NCBI GenBank assembly: GCA_947624925.1 | Contig: CANQMG010000060.1 | Location: forward strand, 1 to 9,060 | Direction: 5' to 3' | DNA from: an uncultured Clostridia bacterium | GTDB taxonomy: Bacteria; Bacillota; Clostridia; TANB77; CAG-508 | DNA length: 9,060 bases | Part shown: positions 1-5,800 of the stretch, piece after piece | Layout of the letters: the number at the start of each line of letters is the position of its first letter | Position numbering within the stretch: the first letter of the stretch is position 1 | Program-made: the position numbers and the translations under genes | Notes under the pieces: generated by a model | What the model was told of the DNA's origin: nothing | What the model saw: the letters and a program-made list of their open reading frames with translations, nothing else | The model's database searches: none

Positions 1-155
1 CTGTGTGGTTACAGGTGCCTGAGGTCGCGACTGATGGCGTTACTTATTTTACTTATGGTTTGGACTTTTTGATGATAGACGGTGCAGGACATGTTAGAGG
101 TGGTTCACAAGCTTATACTGTTCGTCCTGTTGTTACAATATCATTAAGTGAATAA
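1..155 (+). CDS. C-terminal end of a surface or secreted protein (partial, 5' end outside window)
   Basis: An open frame enters from the left edge (complete codons from base 3) and ends at TAA 153-155, giving about 50 residues. It begins VWLQVPEV and ends YTVRPVVTISLSE. A W-L-x-x-P element followed about 35 residues later by a terminal VRPVV-hydrophobic stretch is the tail typical of many clostridial secreted or surface proteins (DUF6273-like or similar tails ending in GVRPVVSL). That family assignment is from memory of such tails and is tentative. No catalytic residues are visible and the rest of the protein is missing. Codon use is unlike the neighbours: the first 120 bases are about 45% G+C, the first 40 about 60%, against roughly 30% in the genes to the right. 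This could reflect transfer, or simply a Gly/Val/Asp-rich domain. A strong terminator follows 50 bases after the stop. Confidence 0.6.
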   Translation, partial: VWLQVPEVATDGVTYFTYGLDFLMIDGAGHVRGGSQAYTVRPVVTISLSE

Positions 156-204
156 TATATAAAAAATGTTTGGCGACAAGAAATATTAATACAAAAGTTG
201 TATG

Positions 205-229
205 GGCAGGCTTTGTGCCTGCCATTTTT
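205..229 (+). terminator. Rho-independent terminator of the upstream partial gene
   Basis: A perfect 7-bp GC-rich stem (GGCAGGC 205-211, GCCTGCC 217-223) closes a TTTGT loop and is followed by A and five Ts (225-229). It is the most GC-rich hairpin in the window and sits 50 bases after the stop of the partial surface protein gene, just upstream of a fresh promoter. It therefore separates the two transcription units. Confidence 0.85.
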
Positions 230-249
230 CCAAAAAAATTGCAAGAATA

Positions 250-278
250 TTGACAATAAAAATTGAAAATGATAAAAT
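250..278 (+). promoter_or_regulatory. Near-consensus sigma-A promoter for the leader ORF, and possibly the surface protein
   Basis: TTGACA at 250-255, a 17-base spacer, then TAAAAT at 273-278 preceded by TGA, which gives an extended -10 element. Predicted start of transcription is near 285. The transcript would run through the ORF at 316 to the terminator at 413-448, about 165 nt. Read-through would enter the surface protein gene at 536, which has no comparably good promoter of its own. Confidence 0.8.
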
Positions 279-315
279 TAAATCGTAAAAATAAAAAAGT
301 AATGGAGGAATAAAA

Positions 316-429
316 ATGCAAAAACGTGAAAACGTTGATACTGTAAGAAAGAGAGAGAGAGAGAGTAATACTTTAAAGAAAGTTTTTGCTTTTATTCTTT
401 GTGCAAAAAATAAAAAGATAGGTTTGTAG
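316..429 (+). CDS. Small 37-residue ORF, possible leader peptide
   Basis: ATG at 316 lies 7 bases after a perfect GGAGG (304-308) and about 30 bases after the predicted transcription start. The frame runs 37 codons to TAG 427-429. The peptide starts MQKRENVDTV, passes through a charged R/E/K stretch (residues 11-16) encoded by an (AG)8 tract, then has a short hydrophobic patch KKVFAFILCA (21-30) and a basic tail. I do not recognise a family. Two things make it more than a chance ORF: strong promoter and ribosome site, and the stop codon sitting at the top of the terminator hairpin 413-448. It may be a leader peptide controlling read-through into the PKTG surface protein gene at 536, an independent small protein, or part of a small RNA. 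The leader role is inference. Loss or gain of one AG would put a stop at 366-368 or 374-376. Confidence 0.55.
   Translation: MQKRENVDTVRKRERESNTLKKVFAFILCAKNKKIGL
350..365 (+). repeat. (AG)8 dinucleotide microsatellite inside the small ORF
   Basis: Eight uninterrupted AG units lie within codons 12-17 of the small ORF. Dinucleotide tracts are known slippage sites, and any change of one unit shifts the frame. The two other frames hit TAA at 366-368 and TAA at 374-376, so slippage would cut the peptide to about 17-20 residues. This makes the ORF a candidate on/off (phase-variable) element. Variation itself cannot be seen in one sequence. Confidence 0.8.
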
Positions 430-448
430 AAATACAAGTCTATCTTTT
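413..448 (+). terminator. Terminator hairpin overlapping the end of the small ORF (possible attenuator)
   Basis: A 16-bp stem (413-428 with 433-448, two G-U wobbles, no mismatch) is capped by a GAAA tetraloop at 429-432. The left arm starts with an A run and the right arm ends in TTTT, with a further T5 at 455-459. The TAG stop of the small ORF (427-429) spans the top of the left arm and the first loop base. A ribosome finishing the ORF would therefore cover the whole left arm. That geometry fits an attenuator in which complete leader translation prevents termination, but a plain terminator of a short transcript is equally compatible. Confidence 0.8.
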
Positions 449-460
449 ATTGCGTTTTTG

Positions 461-496
461 AGTATTAACATTTTAGAAAATTAATACTTCTAAAAT
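461..496 (+). repeat. Two mutually exclusive inverted repeats upstream of the surface protein gene
   Basis: AGTATTAA (461-468) pairs with TTAATACT (481-488), an 8-bp stem. ATTTTAGAA (470-478) pairs with TTCTAAAAT (488-496), a 9-bp stem. The second lies largely in the loop of the first and both use base 488, so the full hairpins cannot coexist in RNA. As DNA they could be operator half-sites. All arms are AT-rich, so chance formation is possible. The gap 449-535 holds no good -35/-10 pair; TTGAGT 457-462 with TAATAC 482-487 has a poor 19-base spacing. Confidence 0.4.
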
Positions 497-535
497 TTTA
501 ATATAAAAATATTACAAAAGAAAGGGGGGAAAAAG

Positions 536-1651
536 ATGAAAACAAAAAATTTATTTAAATTTGCACTAATTATGGTACTTATATTTGCATTTGCTTTTGT
601 ATTTAATACAACTGTTAAAGCAACAACAGCTTTAGATGATATAAATGAAGATTTACAAGGTATAACAAAAACTGATAATGGCGATTCATCATATACATTA
701 AAAGTAAATGATTTAACTTTAATAAACCTAGAAATAAAAAGTGGTGAAAAAGTTACTTTAGATTTAAATGGTAAGTCACTAGATAATACAGCTACAGAAG
801 GAATGCCTACTATACTAGTTGATCAAGGTGCTGAATTAACTATTATAGATAGTGGTGAAGGCGGATATATTCGTAGAGATATGGTAGTTCCAGATTTTCA
901 AGGGAGTCAGCCAGTTATTAGAAACAATGGTACTTTAACTATAACAGGAGGAACAATATTAACATCAGCTCAAAGTTGTTATGGTATTGAAAATAGTGGA
1001 ATATTAAATATAAGTGGCGGAGGCGTAACTGTATCAACTGAAAAAACTTATGGTATATTTAATAATACAAATGGTGAAGTTAATATTACTGATGGTCGTT
1101 TTCAACAAGGTGCAGTACCTAATGTGCCATCACCAGATGTTCCTTTATTAGTAAATCAAGGAAAATTAAATATAACAGGTGGAACATTTATTAATACAAC
1201 TGGAAATAAAGTTCCATCAATAGCTGAGATTACAGGTGGTACGTCAAATATTACTGGTGGAAAGTTTGTTTATCAAGATCCAAATAATAATTGGGCTCAA
1301 GAAAATCAAGATATGAGTACTCTTATACCAGATAATTTTGAGTTAGATAGAAACGGAAATGTAGTAGTAAAACAAGAACCAGAGCAACAACAGCCAGAGC
1401 AACAACAACCAGAACAACAAGAACCAGAGCAACAACAACCAGAACAACAAGAACCAGAACAACAACAGCCTGAACAGCAAGAACCAGAACAACAACCTGA
1501 AACACAACCAGAAAATGGATCAGATTTAGGTGAAGAAGATGAATTAGATGAAACTCCAAAAACAGGTGTTGAAAGTTACTTAGCAATTGCTAGTTTAATA
1601 AGTGTAATTGCATGTGCTGGAGCAGTAGTTGTAAAAAAACATAACAAATAA
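536..1651 (+). CDS. Sortase-anchored beta-helix-like surface protein with PEQQ repeat stalk (TPKTG signal)
   Basis: 371-residue predicted cell-wall protein. Residues 1-29 form a signal peptide: basic start, hydrophobic core 8-23, likely cut after V-K-A 27-29. Residues about 50-245 carry a repeated pattern N/S-x-G-x-L-x-I-x-G-G-x-F/I: GTLTITGG at 132, GILNISGG at 155, GEVNITDG at 180, GKLNITGG at 209 and SNITGGKF at 237. The 20-30 residue spacing is that expected of a right-handed parallel beta-helix. Residues 282-320 are a PEQQQ/PEQQE repeat, probably an extended wall-spanning stalk. An acidic stretch leads to TPKTG (340-344), a hydrophobic segment (about 348-366) and a KKHNK tail: a complete sorting signal of the PxTG kind used by some clostridial sortases. 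Ligand or adhesin role is unknown. AAAGGGGGGA (521-530) gives a firm start. Tandem TAA TAG stops and a terminator follow. The only sortase sequence nearby is a broken relic, so the anchoring enzyme must be encoded elsewhere. Confidence 0.85.
   Translation: MKTKNLFKFALIMVLIFAFAFVFNTTVKATTALDDINEDLQGITKTDNGDSSYTLKVNDLTLINLEIKSGEKVTLDLNGKSLDNTATEGMPTILVDQGAELTIIDSGEGGYIRRDMVVPDFQGSQPVIRNNGTLTITGGTILTSAQSCYGIENSGILNISGGGVTVSTEKTYGIFNNTNGEVNITDGRFQQGAVPNVPSPDVPLLVNQGKLNITGGTFINTTGNKVPSIAEITGGTSNITGGKFVYQDPNNNWAQENQDMSTLIPDNFELDRNGNVVVKQEPEQQQPEQQQPEQQEPEQQQPEQQEPEQQQPEQQEPEQQPETQPENGSDLGEEDELDETPKTGVESYLAIASLISVIACAGAVVVKKHNK
1379..1495 (+). repeat. 15-bp tandem repeat encoding PEQQ[Q/E] units
   Basis: Seven 5-residue units (PEQQQ, PEQQQ, PEQQE, PEQQQ, PEQQE, PEQQQ, PEQQE; residues 282-316) are followed by a 4-residue PEQQ and degenerate PETQ/PEN ends. 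Beyond the first unit, Q-ending and E-ending units largely alternate, so a 30-bp higher-order unit may have been duplicated. In-frame 15- or 30-bp slippage would change stalk length without breaking the gene. The DNA is almost pure CAA/CAG/GAA/CCA codons, which creates a long spurious open frame on the opposite strand. Confidence 0.9.
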
Positions 1652-1660
1652 TAGTAAGAG

Positions 1661-1693
1661 AAAAGAAAAGAATATGCATTGCTTTTCTTTTTT
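1661..1693 (+). terminator. Rho-independent terminator of the surface protein gene
   Basis: AAAAGAAAAG (1661-1670) pairs perfectly with CTTTTCTTTT (1682-1691). AAT/ATT extends the stem around an ATGC loop with one bulged G, and the right arm runs into a T6 (1688-1693). It begins 9 bases after the TAA stop. Confidence 0.75.
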
Positions 1694-1709
1694 CTTAATT
1701 TAATAATAA

Positions 1710-1911
1710 GCAAAAATAAATTATCCAGTAGTATAAACTACAAATAATGAGGATGAATATAACGACTATGTAAATAATGCAAAAAAAGCTAGTATTTATG
1801 ATACAGGAGTTGCTGCAAAATATGGAGATCAACTTTTAACATTATCTACTTGTGAATATGCTCAAAAAAAATGGAAGGTTTGTTGTAGTAGCAAAAAAAG
1901 TAACCAAATAA
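1710..1911 (+). pseudogene. Degenerate class B sortase remnant
   Basis: No intact gene, but one frame reads as pieces of a class B sortase, the cell-wall transpeptidase that cleaves PxTG-type signals. Bases 1710-1733 give AKINYPVV, which fits the conserved strand normally followed by Q, here TAA at 1734-1736 (C-to-T of CAA would explain it). After TTNN the frame jumps to EDEYNDYVNNAKK, a stretch near the C terminus of intact enzymes, so roughly 100 residues including the catalytic-His region are missing. It continues YDTGVAAKYGDQ and LLTLSTCEYAQ; Cys codon 1851-1853 is the catalytic cysteine of the TLSTC motif. The run of eight A's at 1864-1871 then shifts the frame. Removing one A restores NGRFVVVAKKVTK and a TAA at 1909-1911, with the catalytic Arg at 1876-1878. 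The C-terminal part is a confident match to family motifs; the YPVV part is probable. It is also truncated at the 5' end, with no start codon or ribosome site. It lies just after a sortase substrate, so it was plausibly its dedicated sortase. Confidence 0.75.
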
Positions 1912-1913
1912 AA

Positions 1914-1971
1914 AGTGAATAAAAAAATCTAATAAGAAAAAGTAATTTCTAATTAGATTTTTTTATTCACT
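1914..1971 (+). terminator. Long bidirectional terminator-like hairpin after the sortase relic
   Basis: A perfect 20-bp stem pairs 1914-1933 with 1952-1971. After an A/A mismatch it is extended by AGAAA/TTTCT (1935-1939 with 1946-1950), leaving a 6-base loop. An A7 in the left arm and T7 in the right arm make it readable as a terminator on both strands: the inner stem TCTAAT...ATTAGA followed by U7. It probably ended the former sortase gene. It has survived without decay, so it may still insulate the reductase gene downstream. Confidence 0.7.
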
Positions 1972-1985
1972 CATAAATTATTATA

Positions 1986-2014
1986 TTGTTTTTTAGAAAC
2001 AATTATATTATAAT
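1986..2014 (+). promoter_or_regulatory. Promoter with overlapping dyad for the flavoprotein gene
   Basis: TTGTTT (1986-1991), a 17-base spacer and a perfect TATAAT (2009-2014). The -35 lies in one arm of a 7-bp dyad, ATTGTTT (1985-1991) and AAACAAT (1997-2003), five bases apart, which could be a repressor operator. A second TATAAT at 2057-2062 lacks a -35 but could give a shorter leader. The dyad as operator is inference. Confidence 0.65.
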
Positions 2015-2077
2015 ATGTAAAAATATAATTAAGGTCTAAAAAGAGGCATTCTATTATATAATAATATAAGATGTGAT

Positions 2078-2083
2078 AGGAGG
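2078..2083 (+). promoter_or_regulatory. Ribosome binding site that fixes the flavoprotein start
   Basis: A full AGGAGG lies 10 bases before ATG 2094. An in-frame GTG at 2073 would place this site inside the coding sequence and has no ribosome site of its own, so the ATG is the start. Confidence 0.85.
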
Positions 2084-2093
2084 AATTATAAAT

Positions 2094-2729
2094 ATGAAAG
2101 TATTATTAGTAAATGGAAGTCCACATAAAGGAGGATGTACTTATACAGCTTTAACAGAAGTTTGTAAAACATTAAATGAAGAAGGAATAGAAACAGAAAT
2201 TTTTTGGATTGGTAATAAACCACTTGCAGGATGTATTGCTTGCTATAGTTGTAAGAAAAATGGAAAATGTATATTTGAAGATACAGTAAACGAGTTTGTA
2301 GAAAAAGCAAAAGATGCAGATGGATTTATATTTGGAACACCAGTACATTACGCAGCAGCAACAGGCTCTATAACATCTTTTATGGATAGAGCATTTTATT
2401 CTGCTTCACAAGAAGGAAAGATGGATAGATTTTTACTAAAACCAGCAGCATCTGTAATTTCAGCAAGAAGGGCAGGTACCACAGCAACTTATGACCAATT
2501 AAATAAATACTTTGGAATTACGCAAATGCCGATAATTTCATCAAGATATTGGAATATGGTGCACGGAGCAACACCTGATGATGTAAAAAAAGATGAAGAA
2601 GGTATGCAAATTATGAGAATACTAGGAAGAAATATGGCTTATTACTTAAAATGCATTGAAGTAGGAAAACAAAATGGTGTAAAACCTCCAAAACAAGAAG
2701 AAATAAATTTTACAAATTTCATAAGATAA
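2094..2729 (+). CDS. Isf-like NAD(P)H-dependent FMN reductase / iron-sulfur flavoprotein
   Basis: 211-residue cytoplasmic flavodoxin-fold protein. The N-terminal beta strand MKVLLVNG runs into the FMN-phosphate loop GSPHKGGCT (8-16), the hallmark of the NADPH-dependent FMN reductase family. Residues 47-59 contain C47, C50, C53 and C59, a CX2CX2CX5C cluster matching the compact motif of Isf-type iron-sulfur flavoproteins (CX2CX2CX4-7C), so a [4Fe-4S] cluster is likely. GTPVHYAAATGSITSFMDR (81-99) is the second conserved flavin-side loop and dimer region. Such proteins pass electrons between ferredoxin or NAD(P)H and an acceptor, often in response to oxygen or oxidants; the acceptor here cannot be told. 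Start is ATG 2094 with AGGAGG at 2078. It is a single-gene unit with its own promoter and a downstream hairpin at 2748-2777. Alternative: a flavodoxin-family NAD(P)H oxidoreductase in which the cysteines bind no cluster. Confidence 0.85.
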   Translation: MKVLLVNGSPHKGGCTYTALTEVCKTLNEEGIETEIFWIGNKPLAGCIACYSCKKNGKCIFEDTVNEFVEKAKDADGFIFGTPVHYAAATGSITSFMDRAFYSASQEGKMDRFLLKPAASVISARRAGTTATYDQLNKYFGITQMPIISSRYWNMVHGATPDDVKKDEEGMQIMRILGRNMAYYLKCIEVGKQNGVKPPKQEEINFTNFIR

Positions 2730-2747
2730 AATGCTAATTATGGTCAG

Positions 2748-2777
2748 ACCCAGACTGTTAATTTTAACAGTCTGGGT
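2748..2777 (+). terminator. Hairpin after the flavoprotein gene, probable terminator
   Basis: A 14-bp perfect inverted repeat (2748-2761 with 2764-2777, central TT) includes the GC-rich CCCAGACTG/CAGTCTGGG. Only TTT follows before AAAC, so the U-tract is weak for an intrinsic terminator. It stands 18 bases after the TAA stop. It could also act as an mRNA 3'-end stabiliser. Confidence 0.65.
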
Positions 2778-2803
2778 TTAAACATAAATAAAACAAATTT
2801 ATC

Positions 2804-2832
2804 TACACATTTATAAAAAAGTGTGATAAAAT
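2804..2832 (+). promoter_or_regulatory. Probable promoter of the fused activase gene
   Basis: TACACA (2804-2809, 4 of 6 consensus), a 17-base spacer and TAAAAT (2827-2832) preceded by TGA, an extended -10. An alternating AT run (2831-2844) follows directly, and the ribosome site AGGTGA (2853-2858) lies 5 bases before ATG 2864. The leader is only about 25 nt. Confidence 0.55.
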
Positions 2833-2863
2833 ATATATATATATTTTGTAAAAGGTGATATAA

Positions 2864-5800
2864 ATGAAAGAAGTATTACATATAGGAATTGATGTTGGCT
2901 CAACAACAGTAAAAACAGTGGTTTTAGATGAAAAATTAGAAGAAATATATACAGCATATCAAAGACATTTCTCAGATACAAAAAATACAGTATGCAATTG
3001 TTTAGAAGAATTAATACAAAGATTTCCAGAAAATGAGTATACAATTACATTTACAGGATCTGGAGCAATGTTTGTGTCAGAAAAATTAAAAATGCCATTT
3101 ATACAAGAGGTTATATCTTGTATGAGAGTTGTAAAAAAATATATACCACAAACAGATGTCGTAATTGAGCTAGGTGGAGAAGACGCAAAAATAATTTATT
3201 TTGATAAGTCTATAGAGCAAAGAATGAATGGAACGTGTGCAGGAGGAACAGGTGCATTTTTGGACCAGATGGCAACATTATTAAATACTGATACAATGGG
3301 ATTAAATGAACTTGCAAAAGGTTATAAAACAATTTATCCAATTGCTTCACGTTGTGGAGTTTTTGCTAAAACAGATGTACAACCACTTTTAAATGAAGGA
3401 GCAGCAAAGGAAGATATTGCAGCTTCAATTTTTCAAGCTGTTGTAAATCAGACAATAAGTGGACTTGCTTGTGGAAGGCAAATAAAGGGACATATTGCAT
3501 TCTTAGGTGGACCACTAAATTATTTATCAGAGCTTAGAAAAAGATTTATAGAAACATTAAAATTAAAAGATGATGAAATTATAATTCCAAAAGAAGCTCA
3601 TCTTTTAGTTGCTAAGGGTGCTGCATTGGATTCTATAAATTATAAAAAAATAGATGCAAAAACTTTAGAAAATAAAATAAAAATATTAAAAGAATCTAAG
3701 GAAAATGCTAATAATTCCCTAAAGCCATTATTTAATTCAGAAAAAGATTATATAGAATTTAAAATTAGACATGATAAAGATAAAATAAATCAGAAAAATT
3801 TAAGTACATATGAAGGAAATTGTTTTATAGGAATAGATGCAGGCTCAACAACTAGTAAATTAGTTTTAATAGATGAAAATGCTACATTATTATATTCTGC
3901 ATATGGTAGCAATGAAGGAAAACCTTTACAAAGTGTTATAAAAATGCTTAAGGATATGTATTGTGTATTGCCAGCTAAAGCAAAAATAAAATATAGTGGT
4001 GTAACAGGTTATGGAGAACAATTAATAAAAACAGCGTTAAATATTGATTTAAACGAAATAGAAACCATAGCACACTATACTGCAGCAAAAAAATTTATGC
4101 CAAATGTAAATAGTATAGTGGATATTGGTGGGCAAGATATGAAATATATAAAAATAAAAAATGGCACAATAGATAATATTATGCTAAATGAAGCTTGTTC
4201 ATCTGGTTGTGGTTCTTTTATAGAAACTTTTGCTAAAAGTTTAAATATAAGTATAGAGGAGTTTGTAAATGAGGCAATAAAAGCAAAAAATCCTGTAGAT
4301 TTAGGCTCTAGATGTACAGTATTTATGAACTCTAAAATAAAACAAGCACAAAAGGAAGGATATACGGTTGGAGATATCTCAGCAGGACTTTCTTATTCGG
4401 TTATAAAAAATGCTATTCAAAAAGTTATGAAAGTAAGAGATGTTAAAACACTAGGTGAAAATATAGTAGTTCAAGGTGGTACTTTTTATAACGATGCTGT
4501 TTTAAGAGCATTTGAACAAATAGTAGGAAAAAATGTTATAAGACCTAACATATCTGGACTTATGGGTGCATATGGAATGGCTTATCTTGCAAAAGAAAAA
4601 TTTGAAAGCCAAAAGGATGAAAATTATAATTCAACTATTTTACCTATAGAAGAACTTGATAATTTAGATATAAATATAATGCATACAAGGTGCAAGGGTT
4701 GTGAAAATCAATGCTTGTTAACAATAAATGAATTTTCTAATGGAAAAAAATATATTTCAGGTAACAGATGTGAAAAAGGTGCAGGACAAGAAAAGCCTAA
4801 AACAAAAATGGAGAATTTATATAAATATAAATTTGAAAGATTATTTAAGTATAAGCCACTAGATGAAAAAGATGCTAAAAGAGGTGTAATTGGTATACCA
4901 CGAGTCCTTAATATGTATGAAGATTATCCATATTGGTTTACATTATTTACTAATTTAGGATTTAGAGTAATATTATCGGAAAAGAGTAGTAGAAAAACAT
5001 ATGAAAAAGGTATGGAATCAATGCCTTCAGAATCAGTATGTTATCCTGCTAAATTAAGCCATGGACATATTATAAATCTAATCGAAAAGGGTATTAAAAC
5101 AATTTTCTATCCTTGTATGACATACTCAAGGCAAGAATATAAAAATGTAGATAATCACTATAATTGTCCAATTGTAATATCATATTCTGAAGTTTTAAAG
5201 AATAATGTGGAAGAATTAAAATTAGACGATGTACAATTTATTAATCCATTTTTAACTTTTGAAAAAAATGGATTAATAAAGAGATTTTTAGAAATTAAGG
5301 AATTTAAAAAATATAAATTTACTAAAAAAGAATTAGAAATTGCAATTGACGAAGCAGAAGCCGAATATAAAAGATTTAGAGAAGATGTTCATAAAAAGGG
5401 TGAGCAAGTATTAAATTATATAAAGAAAAATAATTTAAAGGCCATAGTCCTTGCTGGAAGGCCATATCACGTAGATCCAGAAATAAATCATGGAATAGAT
5501 ACAATGATAAATTCTTTGGGATTATGTGTATTGTCAGAAGATAGTATAGCACATTTAACCCAAGTTAAGGGTCCTATAAGAGCAGTAGACCAATGGATGT
5601 TTCATTCTAGATTATATGCTGCAGCCGATTTTGTTGGAAAAAATGAAAATTTAGAACTTGTACAATTAAACTCATTTGGCTGTGGAGTTGATGCTGTAAC
5701 AACAGATCAAGTTGAAGAAATATTATCTAGTTATGGAAAAATGTATACTTTGATAAAAATAGACGAAGTAAATAATTTAGGTGCAATGAGAATAAGAATA

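Noticed and set aside
133..437. Two overlapping minus-strand ORFs across the left intergenic region
   Set aside because: They are Phe/Ile/Leu/Tyr-rich low-complexity translations of AT-rich DNA, run across a terminator, a promoter and the small ORF, and have no ribosome sites.
1323..1586. 87-codon minus-strand ORF rich in Val/Leu
   Set aside because: It is the antisense shadow of the PEQQ repeat: CAA/CAG/CCA/GAA codons read backwards give Val, Leu and Trp-free hydrophobic runs. It has no ribosome site or promoter of its own.
1864..1871. Programmed frameshift in the sortase at the A8 run
   Set aside because: The run looks slippery, but the upstream frame has a nonsense codon, lacks the catalytic-His region and has no start, so no functional product could result.
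2073..2093. GTG at 2073 as start of the flavoprotein
   Set aside because: It would encode the AGGAGG ribosome site as part of the protein and leave the GTG without one. ATG 2094 is correctly spaced and begins the conserved first strand.
2748..2777. Inverted repeat as the end of an insertion sequence or a MITE
   Set aside because: It is a single compact hairpin with no transposase, no flanking target duplication and no second copy in the window. Its position after a stop codon fits a terminator.
2831..2844. Alternating AT run as a functional repeat
   Set aside because: It overlaps the promoter -10 and start region. Alternating AT is common in DNA this AT-rich, and there is no further structure.
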